DNA from: Candidatus Endolissoclinum faulkneri L5
Lineage (GTDB): Bacteria > Pseudomonadota > Alphaproteobacteria > Thalassobaculales > Thalassobaculaceae
NCBI RefSeq assembly: GCF_000510265.1
Contig: NZ_CP006745.1
Coordinates: 889,654-953,653, forward strand
Reading direction: 5' to 3'
DNA: 64,000 bases
The notes beneath the pieces were generated by a model. That model saw only the letters and a program-made list of their open reading frames with translations, was not told the origin of the DNA and searched no databases. The position numbers were made by a program, and so were the translations under genes. This document shows positions 28,760-39,103 of this stretch, piece after piece (position 1 is the first letter of the stretch; each line of letters begins with the position of its first letter).

Positions 28760-29575
28760 CTATGACTTCTGAAGAGACCAAGGAATAATCAATACATCTT
28801 TATCTTCTTCGATAAACCGAGCCTCTATACCAAAAACAGAGGCCATAATTCCGATATCGAGTGCCTCAGAAGGAGGCCCCTCAGAAACTATCATCCCCTG
28901 ATGTAATACATAAATCCGACGGCAAAATCGGGCTGCCAATGTTATGTCATGCAAAACCACCAAGCTACTTCTACCAGTCATAGCAAGCTGATTAAGTAAG
29001 ATCATAGCTTCTAGTTGGTGACGTGGATCAAGACCTGTTACCGGCTCGTCTAATAGCAGTAGCGATTGATCTCCTGTTAGGGCACGTGCGAGCATAACCC
29101 GCATACGTTCGCCGCAAGACAGTGTAGTTACCGCTCTTTTAGTAAGATGTGCAGTATCTGTTGCCAGCATAGCCTTGTTGACTGCGATATGATCTGCTGC
29201 AGAAATTTTGGATAATGACGATAGAAAAGGAATACGACCAAGCATAACTACTTCACGTGCTGAAATCGGCCATTCACTATTAGCTCCCTGCGGTAAATAG
29301 CCTATCATTTGAGCAATTGATTTGCGATCTAATCCGATAATTGGCTTACCATTCAGTATGACCTCTCCTTCTGATGGCTCAGAAATACAAGCAAGAATTT
29401 TTAACAAGGTACTCTTACCAGAACCGTTAGGACCTAGCAAACCAACCACCTCACCTGTTCCTACCGACAAGGTAACTACTTCGAGTAATATTTTATCGCC
29501 GTCATATAAACTAATATTCTTTGCGTCAAGGCTAATTGAGGCAGGATTAGATATTAATGCTAGGGAGAAGCTCAT
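28760..29575 (-). CDS. ABC transporter ATPase, iron-siderophore/heme/B12 type, orphan
   Basis: ATPase subunit of the FecE/HmuV/BtuD type: Walker A GPNGSGKSTLL, DRKSIAQMIGYLPQG (Q-loop), WPISAREVVMLGRIPF, Walker B LLLLDEPVTGLD, H-loop VVLHDITLAARFC. The signature reads LSCGERMRVMLARAL; the third residue is normally Gly (LSGGE). About 271 residues from ATG at 29575; ATG at 29605 is also possible, so the start is uncertain. Such ATPases serve a FecCD-type permease and a binding protein, but none is encoded in this window, so the partner is distant or lost. Substrate not decidable beyond an iron chelate, heme or cobalamin. Isolated between two gaps of over 2 kb. Confidence 0.82.
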   Translation of the reverse strand: MSFSLALISNPASISLDAKNISLYDGDKILLEVVTLSVGTGEVVGLLGPNGSGKSTLLKILACISEPSEGEVILNGKPIIGLDRKSIAQMIGYLPQGANSEWPISAREVVMLGRIPFLSSLSKISAADHIAVNKAMLATDTAHLTKRAVTTLSCGERMRVMLARALTGDQSLLLLDEPVTGLDPRHQLEAMILLNQLAMTGRSSLVVLHDITLAARFCRRIYVLHQGMIVSEGPPSEALDIGIMASVFGIEARFIEEDKDVLIIPWSLQKS

Positions 29576-31770
29576 AAGATTAGCATTAGTAAATGCTCCT
29601 TCCATTACTAAAAACTTAATTTTAGCTATTGTCTTTATCAAGATACATATTTAAACCACTGCGATTAATAGTATTATCTAACCAGATAGTTAATCCAGCC
29701 TGTATAATTTTTCTTATAAGTATATTTCAGTTTGGTTGAAATAATCTTGAGACCTCAATTATTCGCTGCAACTAAGCTGCAAGCAATAAATAAGCTTTGT
29801 CGCACCAGCTGCGATAAAGCAGTACGATAACTTTACTAATCTCATATATGAAATATATAATATCATCCCTGGTATTAACAAATCAACTATATGGAAATTT
29901 GATTTTTCTTGTATAAAACAAAAGTTATAGTTAATGATATTACACAAGTTGTCTGATCAGCTTTTAAAATAAATATTCACAAATACTATTTTAATAAGGC
30001 TTAATTGTTGCATTGCTGCCTCTAGTAGTTCCTGAGAGGAATTAAAATGCTGGTTTGTGTAATGCTAAACCATAAAGGTATAGAGATTGTAGTACAATTT
30101 CCGCTTCATAGAAATCAAAAAATATTAAGTTATTTCTTAATGATAAAAATAAGTTTTACTAAACTATTTATCAAAAAATAGCGCATTATGCTAAATAAAT
30201 TTAGCAAAATTTTTTATTAAAATTGTATCTACTTAATTAATTACGATAATAATTACTGTAAAACACATTTGCCATAAGGAACAAATGATAGTTAAAGATT
30301 TAAAAGTTAAACAAAAACAATATAAATTGGATATATCATTAAAATACTTCGTCTACATTTTACTTTTTGATTTTATCAAGCGCGCTACACATGACCTCAA
30401 CACATTAGACTACATTTAAATGATTGTTATCCATCCAAAGCTGAGAAAACATTAGATGAAATATTAATTAAAATAGCAAATCAATCAAAGCATATAGGGA
30501 TATTTATAGGTATTGCTAATGTTTCGATTAATTACTACAAAAGAACTAGTTTTCAGGCAAACAACAGAAAGCTACCGCTTCGGTTTATTTATTTTTACAT
30601 CACTGCAACCTACTTAATCCTTTGCTCATAGCATTAAGCCTTAATTTATGTAATTTATTACTATTATGCAGTTATGCTTTATTACTATTATGCAGTTATG
30701 CTTTAATATAGTAAGCGAGTCAACTAATATTAATATAGAAGAAACCTAGAAAGTAGGTAGTGATTAAGATAAGCAAATTCATTAAGCTTTAGGTACAGCG
30801 GATTAAGCAATTAAAGAAGGTATATTGGGCTATATTAGAATAAATTTATATTAATTTTCCAGCACTACTGCTGTAATAGATTAAAGTTAATTTACTTCTG
30901 ATTATTTGTATAATTACTACATCAGATAACAAAATTTTGCACAAGGCGAGAAAACGTAGTAAAATACGGTTCGCGCGTGTATCGCGCACATCTATAAAAA
31001 AATTAGCTGTAAGCTGAACACTAAGTCGGTCAATATGGCAATTTAAGACAATGGTTGTCTATGGATAGAAATAAAAAAAAGAGCAAGAGATAATGAGAAT
31101 AATAGTCTGTTCTTTGCGCCTTTAATCTATCCGGCGAACAAGTTTGGGCTAAATCAATCGCCAATCGTAATTAAAGGTGAATAAGAAATTGTTAAAGTTA
31201 TTATACTATTTCTGATGCTCGGATATATTAAGCCATGCAAATTTTATGACATTTTGGTTGCTGATCATTAGAGCAGCAGAATAAGAATCAATAATCAGCA
31301 CTGAAAGGTTGTTCAAATACGCAGGAATCCTTTGCTAATTCTTAACAAGAATATTGAAATGCTATCAATGTAAAAGCGATGATAGGAATGCCCACACGTG
31401 TTAAGTTTGTAATATACCCCCTATTCTACTATTCAGGGTTTTGGTTTTAATAAGAGCAAGTACATCAAAGTTAGCGCTAATTAGTATTATGTTCAAGCGC
31501 TAACTACTCCATTGTAGACTGTGATACTTAATCATTTCAGTGCACCGATGTCTTGTGACAAGACCGCCACTTAATCGTGCTCTATAAGCAAGAGCAATTT
31601 TGGCTAAGTTTAGCTCAGACTGAAAATAATCCGCCTAGTTTATGAAAATAACAAAAAAGAATGATCTTTCAACGTTACCTTATAGTAGCACATCTAGTAA
31701 CAATTAACTATTAGGTTGACTAACTTGTGTAATATATCTCCGCTATTAGGAGCATTTCCCTAAGTTATTA
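29576..31770. other. Non-coding gap between the ABC ATPase and the fumC region
   Basis: No intact gene. Contains a perfect 24-bp tandem duplication at 30654-30701. The stretch 30950-31640 is a little less AT-rich with short broken frames, for example an ATG-led MRIIVCSLRL at 31093 that stops at once, and may be eroded coding DNA. Confidence 0.5.
30654..30701. repeat. 24-bp perfect tandem duplication
   Basis: Units 30654-30677 and 30678-30701 identical (begin TTTATTACTATTATGCAG); the match runs on a few bases. Non-coding. Confidence 0.85.
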
Positions 31771-31947
31771 ATTTGATGAAGAAGCTATCCTTGAATCGGT
31801 AACAACGGCAACGCGCAAAATTAATTGGCGTATTAAATTTATTTTTACTGGAATTGAATACCATTACTCGACGACTTGCCTCTCACAGTCCAATGCCTAG
31901 ATATAGATGTTAACGCAGAAAGTGTTCGAGTGATTCTTTCTCCTTAA
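31690..31947 (+). pseudogene. Possible frameshifted gene remnant, family unknown
   Basis: Three short open stretches in different frames read as if from one protein: NISPLLGAFP near 31725-31761, DEEAILESVTTATRKINWRI and KFIFTGIE (31775-31855), then, one frame off, PLLDDLPLTVQCLDIDVNAE and SVRVILSP ending in TAA at 31945-31947. Composition and amphipathic pattern are protein-like and the two shifts are small. I cannot name the family, and in DNA this AT-rich it could still be chance. Confidence 0.3.
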
Positions 31948-32284
31948 TACTACCAGTATCTACAGCGATCTAATTAAAAGATATATCCGCAACCTGTTTA
32001 CATAAACGTTGAGAAATGATGAAGTGTCTGGTTTTGATCTTGCTGTATTGTGAACAATTCATGCCCTAGAGCTAAAGCACAGACTGCGAGCAAAATCTCG
32101 ACAATTATGATGGGGTCTTCTCTTGCAAGTCTACAACCTTCATCTAAGATACCGTAATTATTAATAGAAGGCGGTTATTCACTAGAATAACTAATACCAC
32201 TTGATCAATTTTGCTGGTTTCACACGTTGGGCTTATTGCTATTTTTAGCGCTAATATCTTTTCTAATCTAATTAAGGAGTCTAA
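31948..32284. other. Leader region of fumC
   Basis: 337 bp with no intact gene. A short minus-strand open stretch (32034-32200; GCRLAREDPIIIVEILLAVC) is protein-like but lacks a start. The fumC Shine-Dalgarno is at its end. Confidence 0.45.
32274..32279 (+). promoter_or_regulatory. Ribosome binding site of fumC
   Basis: AAGGAG, 5 bases before ATG at 32285, the best Shine-Dalgarno match in the window. It fixes the fumC start. Confidence 0.7.
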
Positions 32285-33694
32285 ATGTCCATAAACCGTA
32301 AAGAAACTGACAGCATGGGAACCATGTACGTACCAAACGATAGATATTGGGGAGCCCAAACTCAACGCAGCTTGGAAAACTTTCCAATCAGTTTTGAACG
32401 AATACCTAGTGCACTAATACACGCCTTTGCCTTGCAAAAGCAAGCATCGGCCCGAGCTAACAGCAAACTTGGTACCTTAAAAATAGAGCTAGCTAAAGCT
32501 ATTGAGAAAGCTGCTGCAGAGATTGCGGCAGCAAATTATGACGACGAATTTCCTTTGGTAGTATGGCAAACCGGTTCCGGTACTCACACTAATATGAACT
32601 TAAACGAAGTAATTGCAAATCTGGCGAATAAATATCTAGGTAATTTGCCTGGTACAAAAAGCCCAATACATCCTAACGATCACGTTAATCTAGGTCAGTC
32701 ATCCAATGATAGTTTTCCAACTGCCATGCACATCGCCGGAGTGCGTGAGATTTACGCTCGACTATTGCCTGGACTAAATTGTTTACAAAACGCATTAGCT
32801 AAAAAAGCACAAAAATTTCAAGGTATTGTTAAGATTGGTCGCACCCATTTACAAGATGCTACGCCATTACAATTAAGTCAAACGGTCGGCGCCTGGCAAT
32901 TTCAAGTAAGTACTGGGATAGAACGTTTGGAGGCAGTTCTACCACGACTTTTACAACTTGCTCAAGGAGGTACGGCAGTAGGTACTGGTATAAATACTCA
33001 TCCGGCATTCGCCGAAAAATTTATAGAAGAGATTAGAGCTCTTACAGGGCTGCCATTTACTTCTGCCACTAACAAATTTGAAGCGCTTGCCGCCCATGAC
33101 GCCGTAGTAGAGATTTCTGGCGTACTTAATACTGTGGCAGTATCTCTAATGAAGGTGGCAAACGATGTACGCATGCTTGGTTCCGGCCCTCGTTGCGGTA
33201 TAGGTGAGCTGATTCTACCTACCAATGAGCCTGGTTCTTCCATTATGCCTGGAAAGGTTAACCCAACTCAAGCTGAAGCTATGACTCAAGTCTGTGCTAA
33301 GGTAATGGGGAATCACACTACCATCACTGTTTCTGGTTCTAATGGACATTTTGAGCTTAATGTATTTAAGCCAGTAATGGCAGATGCGCTATTGCAGTCA
33401 ATTCGTTTACTGGGCGACGCAGCAGCTAGCTTTGCTGAACGTTGCGTAGAAGGGATGGAAGCTAACAAAGGACGTATTGCCGATTTATTAAGCCGTAGTT
33501 TAATGCTAGTTACCGCCTTAGTACCACATATTGGCTACGATTCAGCAGCTAAGATTGCCCAAAAAGCACACCAAGACGGCATTAGTCTAAAACAGGCTGC
33601 TAACGCCCTTGGATTAGTTTCAGAAGCAGATTTTGACAAGTGGGTATGTACAGAAACAATGTTGGAATCGCGGAGACAAACAGCGTTCGATTAG
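32285..33694 (+). CDS. fumC: Fumarate hydratase, class II
   Basis: Iron-independent fumarase (fumarate to malate, TCA cycle; homotetramer in the cytoplasm). 469 residues with family blocks in order: [54 protein letters not shown], the [12 protein letters not shown]-like [17 protein letters not shown] with the catalytic His, the signature [17 protein letters not shown] with the catalytic Ser, and a complete C-terminal domain. It begins at ATG after a perfect AAGGAG. Intact, single gene, with long gaps on both sides. Confidence 0.98.
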   Translation: MSINRKETDSMGTMYVPNDRYWGAQTQRSLENFPISFERIPSALIHAFALQKQASARANSKLGTLKIELAKAIEKAAAEIAAANYDDEFPLVVWQTGSGTHTNMNLNEVIANLANKYLGNLPGTKSPIHPNDHVNLGQSSNDSFPTAMHIAGVREIYARLLPGLNCLQNALAKKAQKFQGIVKIGRTHLQDATPLQLSQTVGAWQFQVSTGIERLEAVLPRLLQLAQGGTAVGTGINTHPAFAEKFIEEIRALTGLPFTSATNKFEALAAHDAVVEISGVLNTVAVSLMKVANDVRMLGSGPRCGIGELILPTNEPGSSIMPGKVNPTQAEAMTQVCAKVMGNHTTITVSGSNGHFELNVFKPVMADALLQSIRLLGDAAASFAERCVEGMEANKGRIADLLSRSLMLVTALVPHIGYDSAAKIAQKAHQDGISLKQAANALGLVSEADFDKWVCTETMLESRRQTAFD

Positions 33695-34842
33695 AAGAAT
33701 TAATTAAAATTTCTCATAATATTATCTGTAAAAACTAGCGAAAGAAACACAAAAAACATTTTCATGCAATCATTGTATTCTTTTAGATGATGTACAACTT
33801 TCTTTTCAAATAAAATAGTTGTTTTAAGTTAATGCAACGATTACACCAGATAATAAATTTATCTATGGTGAACAAAAAATTTCTATTTCAGCAAAGGAAA
33901 TTCATGCTTGAAAACAGGTTAATTACCTAAACTCATCTAGCCATTACTAAAGAAAAGATCTAATAGGTGGATTTCTTCATGGATATTAAACAACGGCATT
34001 ACAATACTTAAAAAATAATTTAACTACAATTTATAGCACAAAAACAATTTAAAAATCCTAGAAGCTAGGATTATTGTAATAGTCAATAAAATCTATTAAA
34101 AATTACACAGTTTATTGAAAGATTGTTTTTGAATTCATTTACAGTACTAAAAAACAAATAAAGAATCGCTAATGACAGTAGTATTTTTCTCCTAATCAAC
34201 TAAAAGCTAAGTAAGATATGCTTGCCATAAAGTGACTGCGCTTGCTTTCTTGTAGATCATAATTTTTTAATTAAGTTGCTCGACATTTATCACTAAATTA
34301 TGATTATGCTGTAAAATTTAAAAAGTAATAAGTGATGAATCTGAAATGGTGGGTAATACTTGCAATTCTTTGCTTTATCATTAGCAAATTAATTTGCCGA
34401 TTAGTGTCCCGTGCTTTCGCAATGAAAAGATAAAATCAGGTATTAACAATTAAATTATAGTTTTTAAAATGATATTTTTATTATCCATTGTTAAAATTTG
34501 TAAATAGTGCCTAGAATAGAAAGCTTGATAGGTTATAACCAATCACATACAGAAAAGCGCTTTGTTATTGTATGATGCTTTTATCGTATTTTAATAAATA
34601 ATTTCCATAGAATCACTAAGGATTCTAGATTAGTAGAAATCTAATAAAGGTCATCTTATTGTTTGCATAAAATATTTAAAATAAATTAAAATTTAACTGT
34701 AACACTTAAAAAGATTTATTCTATAAGAATCATAGATAGTTATTTACCCTTATTCTTTGCATTATGTACCTGCAAATTGCAGCGCATTAATCATTAAACA
34801 AGCAATTTGGTAAATTATGTCGTATGATATGGCCAGCAATTA
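33695..34842. other. Convergent gap fumC to serS
   Basis: 1.15 kb, AT-rich, no gene or clear terminator seen. Confidence 0.6.
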
Positions 34843-36126
34843 TTATACTAAATTAATCAGATCCCTGCCAAAATATGGTTGTAAAACATCAGGAACCGAT
34901 ATTGAGCCATCTTCTTTCTGATACGTTTCCAGAATAGCTATCATCGTTCGTTCAATAGCAAGACCGGAACCGTTCAATGTATGGACAAAATCAGTTTTCT
35001 TTTTTCCCTTAGCTTTAAATCTGCTTTTCATACGTCGCGCCTGAAAAGAACCACAATTTGAGCAAGATGAAATCTCGCGGTACTGTCCCTTGCCTTCATT
35101 TTGACCCGGCAACCAAACCTCCAAGTCATAAGTGCGCTGAGCAGTAAACCCCATATCACCTGCAGATAACTTCATCACACGATATGCCAAGCCAAGCTTT
35201 TGTAGAATAGTCTCAGCACAATTAGTCATTCTCTCTAATTCATCGTCTGAATTGTCTGGATGAACTATAGATACTAACTCAACTTTAGTAAACTGACGTT
35301 GCCGAATCATACCACGAGTGTCTCTTCCAGCAGCACCTGCTTCTGAACGAAAGCACGGAGTATAAGCTGTAAAACGCAAAGGTAGTTCATTCTCATCAAC
35401 TATGCTATCTGCAACTAAGTTAGTTAAAGGAACTTCAGCAGTCGGAATCAACCAATATCCATCGATGGTTTGAAATAAACTGTCAGAAAATTTAGGTAAT
35501 TGTCCAGTGCCATAAACCGCAGCATCACGCACAATGAAAGGTGGAACAATCTCAGTATATCCAAATTCTTTTGTATGAATATCAAGCATAAAGGATGCGA
35601 TTGATCGCTCTAGTTTAGCTAGATGACTCTTCAATACAACAAATCGAGAGCCAGCAAGCGCAGCACCCAATGAAAAATCCATCATACCTAACCCTTCACC
35701 AAGCAAAACATGATCTTTTGGTAAAAAATTAAAACTGCGCGGGGTACCGAATGTACGCATTAAAATATTAGAATTTTCATCTAGGCCATCTGGCACATCA
35801 TCCGCTGGAATGTTGGGCAAAATCTCAAGCATAGCATTAACTTCAGCGGCAAGCTTCCGCTCTAATTCTTCCAGGTTAGCTATATAATGTTTAATTTGCG
35901 ATATCTCAGCAATAATGTCTTCAACACCTTCCCCTTTGCATTTAGCAACATATACTTGTCTGGATGCTTCATTACGACTTCGTTGAGCAATCTGTAGCTT
36001 AGTAATTATTGCTCTCCATTCTGAATCCTTAGCTAAGACAGCTTTAGAAGGTGAAGCTATGCCTCGTTTGATTAATCCTTTATCGAAAGCGGCACTATGT
36101 TTACGTATGCTTTGAATATCGTGCAT
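34843..36126 (-). CDS. serS: Seryl-tRNA synthetase
   Basis: Charges tRNA-Ser and tRNA-Sec. 427 residues: N-terminal antiparallel coiled-coil arm (about 30-100) and class II core with the motif 2 region FRSEAGAAGRDTRGMIRQRQF, EISSCSNCGSFQARRM and motif 3 LNGSGLAIERTMIAILE. Start at ATG 36126 (MHDIQSIRKHSAAFDKGL), a family-typical N terminus. It lies 118 bp downstream of tatC in the same direction, the common alphaproteobacterial tatABC-serS order; surE, which often follows serS in that neighbourhood, is absent from this window. Confidence 0.97.
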   Translation of the reverse strand: MHDIQSIRKHSAAFDKGLIKRGIASPSKAVLAKDSEWRAIITKLQIAQRSRNEASRQVYVAKCKGEGVEDIIAEISQIKHYIANLEELERKLAAEVNAMLEILPNIPADDVPDGLDENSNILMRTFGTPRSFNFLPKDHVLLGEGLGMMDFSLGAALAGSRFVVLKSHLAKLERSIASFMLDIHTKEFGYTEIVPPFIVRDAAVYGTGQLPKFSDSLFQTIDGYWLIPTAEVPLTNLVADSIVDENELPLRFTAYTPCFRSEAGAAGRDTRGMIRQRQFTKVELVSIVHPDNSDDELERMTNCAETILQKLGLAYRVMKLSAGDMGFTAQRTYDLEVWLPGQNEGKGQYREISSCSNCGSFQARRMKSRFKAKGKKKTDFVHTLNGSGLAIERTMIAILETYQKEDGSISVPDVLQPYFGRDLINLV

Positions 36127-36244
36127 GATTAAATTATAGGCTAATTACGAATCTTATAAATACATTCTAGGAATTCATCATGACATTTAGTTTAAAAAAA
36201 CCCCATTGTTTTAACAACTAGATAAGGATTAATAACTTATAACA

Positions 36245-37057
36245 TTAAACCACACCGCACCCTGTTGTCTCTAGATTTTCTTTACGCCTATTTTCGACAA
36301 ACTGGGCAACAAAAATAGAAAACTCATAAAGAAGAATAATAGGAACGGCAAGCAGAACTTGGCTAACGACGTCGGGGGGGGTTACTATAGCAGCTACTAT
36401 AAACGACAATACAATGAAATACTTTCGCTTTGCTTTAAGGATCCGAGAATTAACTATACCATACTTAACTAGCAAAATAAGCAATACAGGAAGCTCAAAA
36501 GCAACTCCAAAAGCAAAGATTAATCTCATTACCAAAGACAAATACTGATCAACTTTCGGCTCTAACATCATAGCTAAGCGACCATGCGAAGTGGCGATTT
36601 CAAAACTGGCAAAGAACTGCCAGGCAACTGGTATAACGACGTAATATACAATAGCTCCACCTAGCAAAAACAACAGCGGAGTAGCTACCATAAAAGGTAA
36701 TAATGCACGACGCTCCCTCTTGTATAACCCAGGAGCGATAAAAAGCCATATCTGCATCGATACTAACGGAAAAGATAAGCAAGTAGCAAAAAAAAAGCCT
36801 AACTTTATGTAAGTAAAGAAAGCCTCATGCAAACCGGTATAAATAAGCTGGCGCTCTGACTGACCAATCCACAATTCTCGTAGAGGCTCAACCAAAAACC
36901 AAAAAATCGGCTCAGCCAAATAATAGCCTAAAAAAAAACATGCTAGGAAAGCTGCAATCACATAGATCAACCGCATCCTCAACTCAAGTAAATGAGCGAC
37001 GAACGGCATTTTCGCATTATTTAGATCATATTTTTGATCTCTTAGAGAATTACTCAT
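36245..37057 (-). CDS. tatC: Twin-arginine translocase subunit TatC
   Basis: Polytopic receptor for twin-arginine signal peptides in the inner membrane. About 270 residues with six membrane helices; conserved MPFVAHLLELRMRLIYV at the N terminus (the family's P-x-x-x-H-L-x-E-L-R), FVEPLRE-like LVEPLREL, and the conserved Glu in AFGVAFELPVLLILL. ATG at 37057 preferred, 5 bp after the tatB stop; a TTG at 37066 would overlap it. Part of tatA-tatB-tatC-serS. The family-typical start and all helices are intact. Confidence 0.96.
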   Translation of the reverse strand: MSNSLRDQKYDLNNAKMPFVAHLLELRMRLIYVIAAFLACFFLGYYLAEPIFWFLVEPLRELWIGQSERQLIYTGLHEAFFTYIKLGFFFATCLSFPLVSMQIWLFIAPGLYKRERRALLPFMVATPLLFLLGGAIVYYVVIPVAWQFFASFEIATSHGRLAMMLEPKVDQYLSLVMRLIFAFGVAFELPVLLILLVKYGIVNSRILKAKRKYFIVLSFIVAAIVTPPDVVSQVLLAVPIILLYEFSIFVAQFVENRRKENLETTGCGVV

Positions 37058-37062
37058 ACCGA

Positions 37063-37560
37063 TCAATTACTTCTAAAATATTTATTCTCATCAACGCGAT
37101 GAGTATTAACAGAATCTTCCTCTGGCAGCATAGAAGATAAACTCAAAGTAGTTTTTTCCCGAAAAGATGATAATGTTTTATCAGAATCATCACATGCGAT
37201 ATCAAAAATTCGTGACGGATTATAAATGCCGTTATCAACCTCATTACTAGTGCTATCAAAGATCAATTTTGCATTTACTGACTTGTACATTTCCTTAAAA
37301 CTATTATGCATAAAACCCCTCTGCTCAGAGGGCACATCGAAGTTTTTGCTAACTATTTCCTCAAAAACCGAACGCATATCAAGTTGCATGCCATCAAGCC
37401 CAGGCTCTTCTATAATACGTTGAAATTCTCGTACCATCAAAGCTATTTTACGCATACACCGACCAATTGATCGCATTACGTAAGGCAATTCTTTTGGACC
37501 CAGCACAATAATTGTTACAATGGCTATCATAATGCATTCTTGCCATCCAAGTTCAAACAT
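37063..37560 (-). CDS. tatB: Twin-arginine translocase subunit TatB
   Basis: Single-span partner of TatC in signal-peptide recognition. 165 residues: N-terminal helix MFELGWQECIMIAIVTIIVL with the Glu at residue 8, the hinge GPKELP, an amphipathic helix (VMRSIGRCMRKIALMVREFQ) and a long, variable, polar C-terminal tail. Typical TatB architecture, clearly distinct from TatA. It is 111 bp downstream of tatA and 5 bp upstream of tatC. Confidence 0.94.
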   Translation of the reverse strand: MFELGWQECIMIAIVTIIVLGPKELPYVMRSIGRCMRKIALMVREFQRIIEEPGLDGMQLDMRSVFEEIVSKNFDVPSEQRGFMHNSFKEMYKSVNAKLIFDSTSNEVDNGIYNPSRIFDIACDDSDKTLSSFREKTTLSLSSMLPEEDSVNTHRVDENKYFRSN

Positions 37561-37671
37561 TTATATTTACTCACTCTGTTCGCATTACTATAATACTTCA
37601 AGCAGCAGCACTTTAAAAATTTAAGGTCAGCACTTAAAGATTTTTTGATCAAGTCACTTGTTAATCTTACG

Positions 37672-37866
37672 CTAATCTTTGGTCTTTTCGGATATTAACT
37701 TGTTTGTTTTTTGAGCACCAGAGCTATCAGATTCCATGCCTTGTTTAAGATTTTTTATTCCTTTACCGAAGTCACCCATTAAGCTAGAAATTTTACCCTT
37801 ACCTCCAAACAACAAAAGTAAAACTGCTAACACAACAAGCCAGTGCCATATGCTAAAGCTTCCCAT
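37672..37866 (-). CDS. tatA: Twin-arginine translocase subunit TatA
   Basis: Pore-forming Tat subunit. 64 residues, short but usual for alphaproteobacterial Tat[21 protein letters not shown] membrane helix, the FGG hinge with [16 protein letters not shown], an amphipathic helix and a charged tail. AGGA lies 8 bases before ATG at 37866. First gene of tatA-tatB-tatC-serS; with all three subunits present, a working Tat system is expected. Confidence 0.95.
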   Translation of the reverse strand: MGSFSIWHWLVVLAVLLLLFGGKGKISSLMGDFGKGIKNLKQGMESDSSGAQKTNKLISEKTKD

Positions 37867-38005
37867 GAAATGTTCCTAAAAATTCTAGCCTAAAATGAAT
37901 TTATTTAACTGACTTTACCAACGATCTATAGCAAAATCATTATAATTTTAATGAAAGCAAAATATATAAAGCCAGATTATGTTTAGATACCATAGCCTTT
38001 CGCTT

Positions 38006-39103
38006 TTACTTGGGTTCACTATGCGCAAACACAAAAGTTTGAGAAGGATCGATCGTAATCCGTACACGAGTTCCAGGCAATGGCAAAAAAATTCCTGACA
38101 CACGCGCAATTAAATGCAATGTTTTACCAAATCTCGCATCCTCACTTCTAACACTAAGATTAATTAAGCTAACGCTACCCAGTAATCGGGATTGATTTAC
38201 TTCACAATAAATACCGCAATTAAATGTGTCAGATGCAGTCTCAATATGCACACCTTCTGGCCTCACAACTACAGTAACATGTTGATCATTAGGCAGTCCA
38301 CCAGAAGAAAATGCTCCGGCTATAGTATCGACCGTATCACCACGCACTCTACCCTCAATCAAATTCACCTCACCGAACAATGCAGCGACAAAAACTCCAG
38401 ATGGTGAACAATAAAGCTCAGCAGGACTACCACGCTGAACAATTTGCCCAGCTCTCATGACGACAATCTTGTCAGCCATAAACATAGCTTCCTCAGAATC
38501 GTGAGTAACCATTAAACAAGCAGAAAAACTTGATTTCAAAATACGTAGCATTTCTTTTCGTATACGATCCCGCAGTCGAGCATCCAGGCCAGAATACGGT
38601 TCATCAAGCAGCACTAAACGCGGCTTCGGAGCTAAAGCGCGAGCTAGTGCAACACGTTGCTGCTGACCGCCGGATAGTTCATGGGGAAAGGCTTTGGCAA
38701 CATCTTTCAGTCCGACTATTTCTAGCATATATGCCCCGCGAGCCTTACGATCACTAGCTCGCCAATCAATCAAACCAAAGGTTACGTTACCTATCACATC
38801 AAGATGCGGAAACAAAGCGTAATCCTGAAAAACTAGTCCAACTCCGCGCTTTTCCGGAGCCAAATTGTTGCCGTTTACCGCCACAACTTGTCCGTTCAGG
38901 GATATCTCTCCCTCTTGTATATCCTCTAGTCCAGCTGCCAAGCGTAAGATTGTTGTTTTTCCACAACCAGACGGGCCAAGTAAACAAACTATCTCACCAG
39001 GCCTAACAGAAACATTTAATCCATCAATAGCCTGTACCGATCCATAGGCATGGCGAATACAGGTCATGGAAAGAGCTAGAGGAATACGATGCTTGTATGT
39101 CAT
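38006..39103 (-). CDS. ABC transporter ATPase of the FbpC/PotA (ferric iron-type) family, orphan
   Basis: 365-residue ATPase of an importer: Walker A GPSGCGKTTIL, Q-loop VFQDYALFPHLDV, signature LSGGQQQRVALARALAPKP, Walker B RLVLLDEPYSGLDARLRD, H-loop VTHDSEEAMFMADKIVVM, then a regulatory OBD/TOBE-like domain (about 240-365). The length and C-terminal domain fit FbpC (ferric iron) or a relative such as polyamine or sulfate ATPases. No permease or binding protein lies nearby, so it either pairs with distant subunits or is a leftover. ATG at 39103 chosen over TTG 15 bp upstream. It sits between argS and tatA, where relatives often carry nagZ and scpA-scpB. Confidence 0.85.
   Translation of the reverse strand: MTYKHRIPLALSMTCIRHAYGSVQAIDGLNVSVRPGEIVCLLGPSGCGKTTILRLAAGLEDIQEGEISLNGQVVAVNGNNLAPEKRGVGLVFQDYALFPHLDVIGNVTFGLIDWRASDRKARGAYMLEIVGLKDVAKAFPHELSGGQQQRVALARALAPKPRLVLLDEPYSGLDARLRDRIRKEMLRILKSSFSACLMVTHDSEEAMFMADKIVVMRAGQIVQRGSPAELYCSPSGVFVAALFGEVNLIEGRVRGDTVDTIAGAFSSGGLPNDQHVTVVVRPEGVHIETASDTFNCGIYCEVNQSRLLGSVSLINLSVRSEDARFGKTLHLIARVSGIFLPLPGTRVRITIDPSQTFVFAHSEPK

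Noticed and set aside
32034-32200. Minus-strand 58-codon open stretch before fumC
   Set aside because: No start codon context and no family; the opposite strand has equally protein-like frames, so composition is not informative.
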